Assembly (NCBI RefSeq): GCF_022664395.1
Contig: NZ_JAKRET010000002.1
Coordinates: 248,001-312,000 of the forward strand
DNA from: Sphingomonas lacusdianchii
GTDB lineage: Bacteria; Pseudomonadota; Alphaproteobacteria; Sphingomonadales; Sphingomonadaceae
Length of the DNA: 64,000 nt
Reading direction: 5' to 3'
The position numbers and the translations under genes were made by a program. Position 1 is the stretch's first letter; every line of letters starts with the position of its first letter. The notes under the pieces were generated by a model. That model worked only from the letters and a program-made list of their open reading frames with translations, was not told the DNA's origin and did no database searches. Below are positions 1-8,157 of the stretch, piece after piece.

Positions 1-1
1 T

Positions 2-613
2 GCGCGGTCCTCGCTCAAGCGCAAGCGCAAGAAGCTGGCCGAGGTGAACGAAGGCGCTCTTGACGTCCGCACCTATCGCACCGCGCAGGAATTGGCCGAG
101 TTTCATGGCCTTGCGCGTCGCGTGGCCGAGCGGACCTATCAGGAAAAGCTGATGGGGGCGGGACTGCCGGCCGACGTACCGTTCCGCGCGGTGATGCAGG
201 GCAAGGGCGCGCGCGGCGAGGCGTTCGGTTGGCTGTTGTTCGTCGGCGGGTCGCCGATCGCCTATCTCTACTGCCCGATGACCGGCGGCGATGTGCGGTA
301 CGACTATGTCGGGCATGATCCGAGCTGGGGCGAATGGTCGCCGGGCAGCGTGCTGCACATGGAGGCCTTCCGCACGCTGTTCGCCGAGCCGACGGCGCTG
401 CGGTTCGATTTCACCGAGGGCGAGGGGCAGCATAAGCGGCAGTTCGCTACGGGCGGGACGGCGTGCGTCGATCTGCTGTTGTTGCGCGACAGTCGGGCCA
501 ATCGGGCGGTGGTAAGGGCGTTGCAGGCGTTTGACGGCGTGATCGAGCGGGTGAAGCGGGCGCGGGACTGGCCGGTGGTTGGGAGCGTTGTGGCTCGGGT
601 ACGGCGGGGATAG
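2..613 (+). CDS. GNAT/CelD-like acetyltransferase, 5' end cut by window edge
   Basis: The frame is open from base 2 to a TAG at 611-613, so the gene starts before the window; the GTG at 44 is only an internal codon. The visible 200 or so residues look like the C-terminal half of the GNAT-fold acyltransferases often annotated as cellulose biosynthesis CelD or BioGCN5-like. There is a basic stretch (SLKRKRKKLAE) before the domain, a strand pattern ending in GWLLFVGGSPIAYLY, and FDFTEGEGQHKRQFATG near the end, a typical acceptor-side motif of this family. These enzymes are thought to modify surface polysaccharides or cell-wall precursors, but the substrate cannot be read here. Family call is moderate; specific function is unknown. 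Confidence 0.6.
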   Translation, partial: ARSSLKRKRKKLAEVNEGALDVRTYRTAQELAEFHGLARRVAERTYQEKLMGAGLPADVPFRAVMQGKGARGEAFGWLLFVGGSPIAYLYCPMTGGDVRYDYVGHDPSWGEWSPGSVLHMEAFRTLFAEPTALRFDFTEGEGQHKRQFATGGTACVDLLLLRDSRANRAVVRALQAFDGVIERVKRARDWPVVGSVVARVRRG

Positions 614-740
614 CCGGCATCGAATTACGAATTGGACATTTTTTCCTCCTCCGGCGAATTCGTCAGCAAGCCTCACCTTCTGGATTCAGGCAAATTCGAA
701 CCTATACGGGGCATTTCGAGTGCGATGACAAGAGCTAGGT

Positions 741-852
741 CCGTTCGTGCTGAGTAGGGGCTGAGCCTGGCGAACACTCGTATCGAAGCACCTGCCCAAA
801 CGTCCTTCGATACGCCATTTCGACAAGCTCAATGGCTACTCAGGACGAACGG
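741..852. repeat. Dispersed imperfect inverted repeat, family A copy 1
   Basis: An element of about 112 bases begins CCGTTCGTGCTGAGTAGGGG and ends CTACTCAGGACGAACGG, the reverse complement of its start with a few changes. Inside are TATCGAAGCA and the phrase TTTCGACAAGCTCAATGGC. Further copies lie at 11499-11611 and 27622-27736, all intergenic. It fills much of the 351-base gap between the acetyltransferase and recO; I see no gene in the rest of that gap (614-740 and 853-964). Confidence 0.85.
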
Positions 853-964
853 GTTCGCGTCATGTCGGTAGGCCATGAGAAACAAATTTCGGTCCAATCG
901 ATCGAAATGTCAGTCTTGTACCAGCATGATTTCACGCGTTTCCCATCCCTGTTAAACCAATCCC

Positions 965-1696
965 ATGCACCTCAACACAACCGCCCTCCTGCTCTCCGCC
1001 CGCCCGCATGGCGAGCATGGCGCGGTGGTGCGGGCGCTGACCGCAGAGGCCGGGGTCCAGCCCGGCTATGTTCGCGGGGGGCGGAGCCGGGCGATCCGGC
1101 CGGTGTTGCAGCCGGGCAATATCGTGCGCGGCGACTGGCGGGCGCGGAGCGATACGCAACTGGCGGCGCTGAGCGTCGAACTGGTCGAGAGTCGGGCGCC
1201 GCTGTTCGCCGAGCCGGTGCCGGCGGCGGCGATCGACTGGATGTGTGCGCTGACCGCCTATGCGCTGCCCGAGGCGCAACCCTATCCGCGCATCCATGCC
1301 GCGCTCGACGGGCTGTTCGCGGCGATCGCGGCGGCACCGGCGGCGCGGGCGTGGATCGGGGCGCTGGTGCGGACCGAATTGCTGATCCTGTCCGAACTGG
1401 GCTTCGGGCTGGCGCTCGACGAATGCGTCGCGACGGGGGCGCGCGACGATCTGACCCATGTCAGCCCGAGAAGCGGCGGTGCGGTGTCGCGCGGCGCGGC
1501 GACGGGGCTGGAACACCGGCTGCTGGCGCTGCCCGCCTTTCTGGCGGAGGGCGGCCCCGCAAGCTGGGAGGCGGCGTTCGACGGCCTCGCGCTGTCGGGC
1601 CATTTCCTGTCGCGCGACCTGCTGGGCGGGCGGGGGCAGGACGTGCTAGCGGCCCGCGAACGGTTGATCGAGCGATTGAAAAGGACGGTTGCGTGA
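965..1696 (+). CDS. recO: DNA repair protein RecO
   Basis: RecO works with RecF and RecR to load RecA on SSB-coated single strands during gap repair and recombination, in the cytoplasm. The 243 residues match the usual length. An N-terminal OB-fold region (ALLLSARPHGEHGAVVRALTAEAGVQPGYVRGG) is followed by a helical domain with ELGFGLALDECVATG, where many bacteria carry the cysteine zinc motif. Here one cysteine (DECVATG) is visible and the full zinc cluster is not. The start ATG at 965 fits the family N-terminus. The gene ends 72 bases before leuB on the same strand. Confidence 0.9.
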   Translation: MHLNTTALLLSARPHGEHGAVVRALTAEAGVQPGYVRGGRSRAIRPVLQPGNIVRGDWRARSDTQLAALSVELVESRAPLFAEPVPAAAIDWMCALTAYALPEAQPYPRIHAALDGLFAAIAAAPAARAWIGALVRTELLILSELGFGLALDECVATGARDDLTHVSPRSGGAVSRGAATGLEHRLLALPAFLAEGGPASWEAAFDGLALSGHFLSRDLLGGRGQDVLAARERLIERLKRTVA

Positions 1697-1768
1697 CCCG
1701 CCCGGCTTGGGGCAGGGGCTTTTGCCGGTGAAACGCGCAATCTTCGTGCGCGAAACAGGAATGACGCA

Positions 1769-2812
1769 ATGGCCTTGATCGCGATACTGCCCGGCGACGG
1801 GATCGGACCGGAAGTGGTGGCGGCGGCGCGCCGGGTGCTCGACGCACTGGGTCTCGACCTGACGTTCGAGGAAGCGCCGGTCGGTGGCGCGGCGTATCGC
1901 GCGCATGGCCATCCGCTGCCACCGGCGACGCTCGATCTGGCGAAGCGCGCCGATGCGGTGCTATTCGGCGCCGTTGGCGATCCCGAATTCGACAATGTCG
2001 CGCGCGGGCATCGCCCGGAGCAGGCGATCCTCGGCCTGCGCAAGGCATTGGGCCTGTTCGCCAATCTGCGTCCGGCCAAGCTGTTCGCCGGGCTGGAGGA
2101 TGCCTCCGCGCTGCGCCCCGAAGTCGCCGCCGCGATCGACATGGTGATCGTCCGCGAGCTGACCGGCGACGTCTATTTCGGCGAGAAGGGGCGGAGCACG
2201 ACCGCCGAGGGGCTACGCGAAGGCCATGACCTGATGCGCTATGACGAGTCCGAAGTGGCGCGCATCGCCCGCGTCGCGTTCGAGACGGCGCGGACCCGCA
2301 ACCACCGGCTGTGCTCGGTCGACAAGGCGAATGTCCTCGAAACCTCGCAGCTGTGGCGCGACGTGGTGATCGAGGTGTCGGCCGACTATCCCGACGTCGC
2401 GCTGACCCACATGTATGTCGACAATGCCGCGATGCAGCTGGTGCGCAATCCGGGGCAGTTCGACGTGATCGTCACCGGCAACCTGTTCGGCGACATCCTG
2501 TCGGATCAGGCGAGCATGTGCGCCGGTTCGATCGGCATGCTGCCCTCCGCCGCGATCAATCAGGACAAGAAGGGGCTGTACGAGCCGATCCATGGCTCGG
2601 CCCCCGATATCGCCGGGCAGGGCAAGGCGAACCCGCTGGCGACGATCCTGTCGGCGGCGATGATGCTGCGCCATTCGCTGGGGCTGGCCGACGCCGCCGA
2701 CCGGATCGAGACGGCGGTGACGGCGGCGCTGGTCGCGGGGCACCGGACGCCGGACCTGGGTGGGCATGCTACGACCGAGGACATGACGAACGCGGTGTTG
2801 GCGGCGTTGTGA
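1769..2812 (+). CDS. leuB: 3-isopropylmalate dehydrogenase
   Basis: LeuB oxidises and decarboxylates 3-isopropylmalate with NAD+ in leucine biosynthesis. The 347 residues carry the family hallmarks in order: [15 protein letters not shown] at the N-terminus, the substrate arginine region [34 protein letters not shown], the Lys of [11 protein letters not shown], and the metal/NAD-binding block [28 protein letters not shown] followed by [18 protein letters not shown]. It is complete. No other leu gene is next to it in the window. A short REP-like repeat follows directly. Confidence 0.97.
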   Translation: MALIAILPGDGIGPEVVAAARRVLDALGLDLTFEEAPVGGAAYRAHGHPLPPATLDLAKRADAVLFGAVGDPEFDNVARGHRPEQAILGLRKALGLFANLRPAKLFAGLEDASALRPEVAAAIDMVIVRELTGDVYFGEKGRSTTAEGLREGHDLMRYDESEVARIARVAFETARTRNHRLCSVDKANVLETSQLWRDVVIEVSADYPDVALTHMYVDNAAMQLVRNPGQFDVIVTGNLFGDILSDQASMCAGSIGMLPSAAINQDKKGLYEPIHGSAPDIAGQGKANPLATILSAAMMLRHSLGLADAADRIETAVTAALVAGHRTPDLGGHATTEDMTNAVLAAL

Positions 2813-2830
2813 TCCCCCGGCGCACCCGTA

Positions 2831-2902
2831 TCCCCGCGCAGACGGGGATCCAGTGCCGCGAAAGACATCGCATGTGGCTCTGGACCCCCGCCTGCGCGGG
2901 GG
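2831..2902. repeat. REP-like intergenic inverted repeat, family B
   Basis: Between leuB and the glycosyltransferase lie two facing segments, TCCCCGCGCAGACGGGGATCC and CTGGACCCCCGCCTGCGCGG, separated by about 30 bases. Each is itself a small hairpin (CCCCGC..GCGGGG type) and together they form an imperfect inverted pair. Elements of this appearance are common between genes in sphingomonads. I see only one copy of this subtype in the window. Confidence 0.6.
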
Positions 2903-2917
2903 CACGGTAGCGCCTTT

Positions 2918-4030
2918 ATGACTACCCTCGACCTCGCTATCGTCGTTCCCGTGTTCAACGAGCGCGGCAACGTGCCGTTGCTGGTCGCGGCACTCGACAC
3001 GGCATTGGCCGGCCTCGCGTGGGAGGCGATCTTCGTCGACGACGACAGTCCCGACGGTACCGCCGACGTGGTACGCGACATCGCCCGGCACGACCCGCGC
3101 ATCCGGGTGATCCAGCGCATCGGCCGGCGTGGCCTGTCGACCGCCTGTATCGAGGGGATGTGCGCCACCGCCGCGCCACTGGTCGCGGTGATCGACGGCG
3201 ATCTGCAGCATGACGAGACGCTGCTGCCGCGCATGGCGGCGGCGCTGTCGGCCGATGCGGCGCTCGATCTGGTGATCGGATCGCGCTTCGTCGCGGGCGG
3301 CGGTACGGGCACATGGGATGCCGATCGCGTCGCCAAGTCGGCGCTCGCCACGCGCCTGTCGCGGCGGGTGCTGAAGGCCGATCTGTCCGATCCGATGAGC
3401 GGCTTCTTCATGATCCGCAGCGCGGTGGTGCGCAGCGTCGCGCCGCGCCTGTCGGGGATCGGGTTCAAGATATTGCTCGACATCCTTACCGCCGCGCCCG
3501 AGCCGTTGCGCTTCGCCGAACTCCCCTATGTGTTCCGCACGCGGGCGGTGGGGGAGAGCAAGCTCGACCATGTCGTCGCGCTCGAATATCTGATCGCGCT
3601 GTACGACCGGATGTTCGGGCGGGTGGTGCCGGTGCGCTTCGTCATGTTCTCAGCGATCGGCGCGGCGGGGGCGATCGTGCATCTGGCGGCGTTGGGGCTG
3701 CTGCTGGAGTTGGGCAGCGGGTTCGTGGCCGCGACGATCGTGGCGACGATGGTCGCGATGACGTTCAATTTCTTCCTGAACAATCACCTGACCTATCGCG
3801 ACCGGCGGCTGCGGGGCACGAAGGCGTTGCTCGACGGCTGGGTGTCCTTCTGTGCGGTGTGTTCGGTGGGGGCGGTGGCCAATGTCGGGCTGGCGGCGTT
3901 CCTGTACGATGTGCGCGGGGGGGCGTGGGCGCTGCCGGCGCTGGCGGGAATCGCGGTCGGAGCGGTGTGGAATTTCGCGCTGTCGTCGCGCTTTACCTGG
4001 GGGCGGTACGGGCGGCGGCGGGCGGCGTAA
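2918..4030 (+). CDS. DPM1-like family 2 glycosyltransferase with C-terminal GtrA membrane domain
   Basis: The protein probably transfers a sugar from a nucleotide donor to a polyprenyl phosphate at the inner membrane, as dolichol-phosphate mannosyltransferases do. Residues 5-230 form the GT-A domain, with VVPVFNERGN, the FVDDDSPDGT acidic cluster (about 40-48), VIDGDLQHDE (D93 and D95, the metal-binding DxD) and DPMSGFFMIR. From about 235 there are four hydrophobic helices with FNFFLNNHLTYR and WNFALSSRFTWG, a GtrA-type flippase-like domain. It sits next to a GT39-type transferase on the opposite strand, which could use the lipid-linked sugar made here. That link is inference. Confidence 0.88.
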   Translation: MTTLDLAIVVPVFNERGNVPLLVAALDTALAGLAWEAIFVDDDSPDGTADVVRDIARHDPRIRVIQRIGRRGLSTACIEGMCATAAPLVAVIDGDLQHDETLLPRMAAALSADAALDLVIGSRFVAGGGTGTWDADRVAKSALATRLSRRVLKADLSDPMSGFFMIRSAVVRSVAPRLSGIGFKILLDILTAAPEPLRFAELPYVFRTRAVGESKLDHVVALEYLIALYDRMFGRVVPVRFVMFSAIGAAGAIVHLAALGLLLELGSGFVAATIVATMVAMTFNFFLNNHLTYRDRRLRGTKALLDGWVSFCAVCSVGAVANVGLAAFLYDVRGGAWALPALAGIAVGAVWNFALSSRFTWGRYGRRRAA

Positions 4031-4064
4031 GGGTTTCACGCGAAGGCGCTGAGCGATCAGGATT

Positions 4065-4192
4065 TTCGCGCAAAGGCGCAAAGTGCGCAAAGAGGTTGCG
4101 TTTGCCGCGATAGCGGCTTTCGACCGATATGGGGTAAGGGATGACGATCTTCCGATCGCAACCCCTTGGCGTCCTTTGCGCCTCCGCGCGAA
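4065..4192. repeat. Imperfect inverted repeat with AAAGGCGCAAAG ends, family D
   Basis: In the gap between the two convergent glycosyltransferase genes, TTCGCGCAAAGGCGCAAAG at 4065-4083 faces CTTTGCGCCTCCGCGCGAA at 4174-4192, matching as reverse complements at 17 of 19 positions. About 90 bases lie between the arms. It may act as a transcription end for either gene or be one copy of a dispersed family. Only one copy is seen in this window. Confidence 0.65.
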
Positions 4193-4214
4193 TATCTACT
4201 TTGCGCGAACTGAT

Positions 4215-5447
4215 TCAACGCCAGCTATCGAACCACATCCAGCGGTTGAACGCTTGCGGTCCCGATAGCGGGGCGGCGGAGATGATCGGGTAGAAATAGA
4301 CGAACAGCATGATCGCGGGCAGCGCGAACCATTCGTCGGCGCGGGCGAGGCGACCTTTCGCATGGGCGTGGAAGGCGGCGGCGAGTGCGAGGCACAGCCA
4401 GATGCTCGACAGATGATAGTAATAATAGAAGCCCAGCGATTTGGGGATCACCGCCCAGACCGCCAGCGACCCGACCCAGAGCAGCCCGACCCCCAGCAGC
4501 GCCGGTGCCCGCCGCTTCCATCCGCTCCACAGGCACACCGCGACCGCCAGCAATCCGCCCCACATGATCGCCGGATTGCCGAGCAGCAGCACGCCGCGCT
4601 GCACCCCGTCATCGGGTTCGTAGAAATACCAGATCGGCCGCGCGAGCAGTGGCCAGCTCCACCAGCTCGACTGATAGGGATGCGCTGCCAGTATCTGCGT
4701 CTGGCGCTGGTACATGTCCCATTGGAACGGCAGCAGGCGGGCGAAGGTCAGCGGTTCGGACGCGTAGAAGAAAGCCGGCGCGAAGGTCGCGAAATAGGTG
4801 GCGATGCTGACCAGCCCGAGGATCGCCAGCGCCGGGACCAGCCGCAGCCCCGGCCAGTAGTCGCGCTTGCCCGTCATCCCCCAGACCAGCAGCAGCCCCG
4901 CGCCCGCGACATAGGGCACCGCCGCCCATTTCACCCCGACCGCCAGCCCGAACAGCAGTGCCGCCAGCGTCAGCCGCCATGCCGCCCGCCCGCGCATCGA
5001 CCAGAGCAACGCGGCAATGCCGAGCGTCACGAACGCACCGAGATAGACTTCCAGCATCGCGGTCCGCGCCTCGACCAGCAAGGTCTGGTTGAGGATCGCC
5101 ATCGCCGCGCCGAACGCCGCGACATGCGTCCGCCGGAACAGCAGTTGCAGGATGGCAAAGACGCCGAGCACCGTCGCCGTCCCGGCCAGCGTGCCCATGA
5201 TCCGCCAGCCCCATGGATTGTCGCCGAACAGCGCGATACCCAGCGCGATCAGTTCCTTGGCGACCAGCGGATGTTCGGGATTGGCCGGATAGGCGAGCGT
5301 CAGCAGGATGCGCGCGGCGGGGACGTAATGCACCTCGTCGAACGACAGCCTGCCCGGTCGGCCCAGCCCCCAGGCGAACAGCAATTGCGCCGCCACGCTG
5401 ATCAGCAGCGCGGTGGTCCAGGGGCGATCGCGCAGGCGGGAGAGCAT
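4215..5447 (-). CDS. GT39/PMT-type polyprenyl-phosphate-dependent glycosyltransferase
   Basis: A multi-pass inner-membrane GT-C enzyme that likely transfers mannose or another sugar from a polyprenyl phosphate to protein or glycan on the periplasmic side. At residues 36-42 the first loop holds FDEVHYV, the acidic pair (D37, E38) expected of PMT-like catalysts, followed by NPEHPLVAKELIALG, close to the PMT signature. About ten hydrophobic helices follow. I chose the ATG at 5447 (410 residues, starting MLSRLRDRPW). The frame runs on upstream to 5594, but those 49 codons lie wholly inside a repeat and have no family match. Partner of the neighbouring DPM1-like enzyme by inference. Confidence 0.8.
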   Translation of the reverse strand: MLSRLRDRPWTTALLISVAAQLLFAWGLGRPGRLSFDEVHYVPAARILLTLAYPANPEHPLVAKELIALGIALFGDNPWGWRIMGTLAGTATVLGVFAILQLLFRRTHVAAFGAAMAILNQTLLVEARTAMLEVYLGAFVTLGIAALLWSMRGRAAWRLTLAALLFGLAVGVKWAAVPYVAGAGLLLVWGMTGKRDYWPGLRLVPALAILGLVSIATYFATFAPAFFYASEPLTFARLLPFQWDMYQRQTQILAAHPYQSSWWSWPLLARPIWYFYEPDDGVQRGVLLLGNPAIMWGGLLAVAVCLWSGWKRRAPALLGVGLLWVGSLAVWAVIPKSLGFYYYYHLSSIWLCLALAAAFHAHAKGRLARADEWFALPAIMLFVYFYPIISAAPLSGPQAFNRWMWFDSWR

Positions 5448-5480
5448 GGGGGGCGTGTAGCGGAAGAGGGGAAGCAAGCA

Positions 5481-5629
5481 AATCCTCCCCGGCACGGGGA
5501 GGGGGACCAGCGCAGCTGGTGGAGGGGCATCGCGGCGCAACGCAATGGTGCCGTATGCGGCCAATCCCCTCCACCATCCTGCGGACGTTAACAATCCTCC
5601 CCGGCACGGGGAGGATTGTTAACGTCCGC
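5481..5629. repeat. Dispersed repeat family E copy 1, ending in a 22-bp perfect hairpin
   Basis: The 149-base element lies between two divergent genes. It shares with 63389-63524 the ordered segments GAGGGGGACCAGCG, AGCTGGTGGAGGGG, GCGCAACGCAA, CCGTATGC, CCCCTCCACC and TCCTGCGGACG. Its right end is a perfect inverted repeat: arms 5581-5602 and 5608-5629 (22 bases each) around the five-base loop GGCAC. The left end repeats the central part of that hairpin. Reading the element in reverse gives a false N-terminal extension on the mannosyltransferase-like gene. Confidence 0.85.
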
Positions 5630-5666
5630 CCATGACTTGCCACATTCGGTCCCTAACGGACCGTTC

Positions 5667-6890
5667 ATGGCACTGATCGACACGTTTCTCGCCCGCACGG
5701 TTCGTCGCGGCACGCTATCCTTGACCCATGCCGATGGCCGGACCGTCAGCTTCGGCACGCCCGATCCGGCCTTTCCCGACGTCGCGATCCGCTTTGCCAA
5801 GCCGGGCGTCGCCGGCCGGATCGTCCGCCATCCGGCGCTGGGCGCGGCAGAGGCGTATATGGACGGCGATCTGGTCATCGATCGCGGCGACATTCGCGAT
5901 CTGGTCGAACTGCTGACCGGCAACACGCCATGGGGGCGGGGCGGCGGGCTGCAGCCGTCGCTGCCGATTCGCCTGTTCGATGCGGTCCGCCACCGCATCG
6001 ACCGGGTCAATATGGCGCGCCGGTCGAAGCGCAACGTCGCGCATCATTACGACCTGTCCGACCGGCTCTACGCACTCTTCCTCGACAGCGACCTGCAATA
6101 TAGCTGCGCCTATTTCACCGATGCCGACAATGGTCTCGAACAGGCACAGGCGGACAAGAAGGCGCATATCGCCGCCAAGCTGGCGATCCGGCCGGGAATG
6201 CGGGTGCTCGACATCGGCTGCGGCTGGGGCGGGATGGCGCTGTATCTGCATCAGAAGACCGGGGCCGAGGTACTGGGCGTCACCCTGTCCGAAGAGCAGA
6301 TCAAGGTCGCGCGTCGCCGCGCCGAGGCAGCGGGCGTCGCCGACAAGGTCAGGTTCGAGCTGATCGATTACCGCCATGTCACCGGCCGGTTCGACCGGAT
6401 CGTGTCGGTGGGCATGTTCGAACATGTCGGCCCGCCGCACTATGGCGCCTTCTTCCGCAAATGCCGCGAGTTGCTGACCGATGAGGGCGTGATGCTGCTC
6501 CACACGATCGGCCGGATGGGCGTGCCGGGCGTCACCGATACCTTCACGACCAAGTACATCTTCCCCGGCGGCTACAACCCGGCCTTGTCGGAGATCGTGC
6601 GCGGCTATGAGGGCACCAAGCTGATCGCGAGCGATATCGAGGTGCTGCGCGTCCATTACGCGCTGACCATCGATCACTGGTACGCGCGCACGGTGGCGGC
6701 GAAGGAGCAGATCGTCGCGCTGTATGACGAGAAATTCTACCGCATGTGGACCTTTTATCTGGCGGGCGCGGCGGCGGCGTTCCGCCATGGCGGCATGGTC
6801 AATTATCAGGTGCAACTGACCCGCGACCGCTGGGCACTGCCGCTGACGCGCGATTATATGGTCGAGGAAGAGCAGCGTTTGCGGGGGTAA
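5667..6890 (+). CDS. cfa: Cyclopropane-fatty-acyl-phospholipid synthase
   Basis: The enzyme adds a methylene group from S-adenosylmethionine across double bonds of membrane phospholipid acyl chains. An N-terminal lipid-binding domain (residues 1-100) is followed by HHYDLSDRLYALFLDSDLQYSCAYF (116-140), the SAM motif VLDIGCGWGGMAL (about 180-192), EEQIKVARRRA and SVGMFEHVGPPHY, with HWYARTVAAKEQIVALYDEKFYRMWTFYLAGA near the end; all are hallmarks of CFA synthases. The start at 5667 (407 residues, MALIDTFLAR) is preferred to the upstream in-frame ATG at 5616, which lies in the repeat hairpin. The 5' leader therefore abuts that hairpin. Confidence 0.92.
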   Translation: MALIDTFLARTVRRGTLSLTHADGRTVSFGTPDPAFPDVAIRFAKPGVAGRIVRHPALGAAEAYMDGDLVIDRGDIRDLVELLTGNTPWGRGGGLQPSLPIRLFDAVRHRIDRVNMARRSKRNVAHHYDLSDRLYALFLDSDLQYSCAYFTDADNGLEQAQADKKAHIAAKLAIRPGMRVLDIGCGWGGMALYLHQKTGAEVLGVTLSEEQIKVARRRAEAAGVADKVRFELIDYRHVTGRFDRIVSVGMFEHVGPPHYGAFFRKCRELLTDEGVMLLHTIGRMGVPGVTDTFTTKYIFPGGYNPALSEIVRGYEGTKLIASDIEVLRVHYALTIDHWYARTVAAKEQIVALYDEKFYRMWTFYLAGAAAAFRHGGMVNYQVQLTRDRWALPLTRDYMVEEEQRLRG

Positions 6891-6896
6891 TCGGTA

Positions 6897-6925
6897 CGCC
6901 GCCCCGGATCGGGTCCGGGGCGGCG
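6897..6925. terminator. Bidirectional hairpin between convergent genes
   Basis: CGCCGCCCCGGA at 6897-6908 pairs perfectly with TCCGGGGCGGCG at 6914-6925 around a five-base loop. It lies seven bases after the cfa stop and five bases before the stop of the convergent LuxR-like gene, so it could end transcription from both sides. There is no long T-tract on either strand. Confidence 0.7.
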
Positions 6926-6930
6926 CGTCC

Positions 6931-7689
6931 TTAGCCGACGGTGATGCCGACGACCTTCCATTCGGTTTCTTCCTGATCGAGCATCACCGTTTCGACCTGC
7001 TCGCCGCCCTTGGCGAAGCGGGTGCGGAACTTGACCGATTGATAGCCATAGGGCGGGGCGGGGACATATTCCTGTCCGATCAACGTCCGCGACACGACCG
7101 GCCCGAGTGGCGTGCGGACTTTTTCCGAGACATTCGCCCAGACCTGCTCGGTATTCAGCTTGCGAAAGGCGACGCCGAACCGGCGATAGCTGTCGGCCCA
7201 GCGGCCCTGATCGACCAGTTCGAGAAAGGCGCGCGCCGCTTCGGGGGCGGGGGTCGCCGGTGCGGTCGCGGGGGGCGGGGGCGGCGTCTGCACCGTTGCG
7301 GGTGTCAGGGTCAGCGCCAGCAGGCCAAGGGCAAGGGTCATCAGAAACGCTCCGATCAGAAACCGGGGCGACCGGACGGAACGCCCCGCGCCGTCGTCCG
7401 GCGCGGTTTCGACATCGGTCGCGCTGGCGGCCACGTCGTCCCCGTTTCTGTTGTCCCCCAGATTTTCGGGGGTCGCGCCCTCCGCCTCGAACAGCATCCG
7501 CGCCGCCTCGCGACTGCTCGACACCGCCAGCTTGCGCCGTGCATCGCGGAGCCGTTCGTTAATGGTGTGGACCGACAGGCCGAGCGTGACCGCCACCGAC
7601 TTCGCATCATGCCCGCGCACGATCAGGCGCAGCGTCTGCTTTTCCTTGTCGGTCAGGGCGGCAAGCGCGGCTTCGGTCGGCTGGGGCAT
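6931..7689 (-). CDS. LuxR-type HTH membrane protein with C-terminal DUF4019 domain
   Basis: The architecture is unusual for a regulator. Residues 8-66 are a LuxR/GerE-like helix-turn-helix (LTDKEKQTLRLIVRGHDAKSVA, then LSVHTINERLRDARRKLAV). A charged linker and one membrane helix follow at about 111-130 (FLIGAFLMTLALGLLALTL), then a Pro/Ala-rich stretch and a periplasmic DUF4019 region (ARAFLELVDQGRWADSYRRFG through the end). This suggests a one-component sensor that reads a periplasmic signal and binds DNA from the membrane. Target genes and signal are unknown. It lies downstream of ptsH on the same strand, but a 198-base gap with a repeat separates them. Confidence 0.75.
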   Translation of the reverse strand: MPQPTEAALAALTDKEKQTLRLIVRGHDAKSVAVTLGLSVHTINERLRDARRKLAVSSSREAARMLFEAEGATPENLGDNRNGDDVAASATDVETAPDDGAGRSVRSPRFLIGAFLMTLALGLLALTLTPATVQTPPPPPATAPATPAPEAARAFLELVDQGRWADSYRRFGVAFRKLNTEQVWANVSEKVRTPLGPVVSRTLIGQEYVPAPPYGYQSVKFRTRFAKGGEQVETVMLDQEETEWKVVGITVG

Positions 7690-7782
7690 GGAGTTCGGCC
7701 TATGGCCGGGGCGGGGGTGGGGCCACCCCTAAAAATTTGGGAGGGCGGGTTCGCCAGTCTTCTCGCCTCCTTGAGACAAGCG

Positions 7783-7862
7783 TCGCCCCAGCGAAGGCTG
7801 GGGCCTCTTGCGGCTCCTGTCGTGTGCGATCACCGGGCGATCGCAGCCTGCGCTGGGATGAC
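7783..7862. repeat. Intergenic inverted repeat, family C
   Basis: GCGTCGCCCCAGCGAAGGCT and CAGCCTGCGCTGGGATGACG face each other across about 40 bases between the LuxR-like gene and ptsH. The first half contains its own hairpin (CCCCAGCGAAGGCTGGGG). This is a REP-like element of a type often found between genes in this group. One copy is seen here. Confidence 0.55.
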
Positions 7863-7887
7863 GTGCGCGGGGCTGGGTGTGCCGCCC

Positions 7888-8157
7888 CTAATCCTCGCCG
7901 AAGCGGTCCTCGACCAGTTGCGCCAGCTGTCCGACCACCAGTTCCGCGCCGTCGCCCGATGCGCTGATCGTGATATGGTCGCCCTTGGCCGCGCCCAGCA
8001 TCATCAGGCCCATGATCGACGTGCCGGTGACGCACGATCCGTCCTTTTCGACGCTGACCTCGATCGGTTGCGCGGCGGCCATCGTTACGAACTTGGCCGA
8101 CGCGCGCGCGTGCAGCCCGCGCCGGTTGGTGATCTGCACCGTGCGCGTGATCGTCAT
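7888..8157 (-). CDS. ptsH: Phosphocarrier protein HPr
   Basis: HPr carries a phosphoryl group on histidine from enzyme I to EIIA proteins; in Alphaproteobacteria it is also phosphorylated on serine by HPr kinase. The 89-residue sequence has the active histidine in RGLHARAS (H16) and the regulatory serine in GTSIMGLMMLGA (S47). It is the last gene of the chvI-chvG-hprK-rapZ-manX-ptsH operon, overlapping manX by four bases. No sugar-specific PTS permease is nearby, so a regulatory rather than transport role is likely. Confidence 0.95.
   Translation of the reverse strand: MTITRTVQITNRRGLHARASAKFVTMAAAQPIEVSVEKDGSCVTGTSIMGLMMLGAAKGDHITISASGDGAELVVGQLAQLVEDRFGED

Noticed and set aside
832..1731. 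A 299-codon plus-strand frame overlapping recO
   Set aside because: It starts in a family A repeat and reads recO in a different frame. Arg/Gly-rich composition shows a shadow frame.
5448..5594. A 49-residue N-terminal extension on the GT39-like protein
   Set aside because: It lies entirely in the family E repeat. The same peptide-like reading also occurs in the copy near 63400-63560, with no gene there.
6897..6925. Classical rho-independent terminator with T-tract
   Set aside because: The stem is perfect, but no T-tract follows on either strand, so it is recorded only as a probable bidirectional hairpin.
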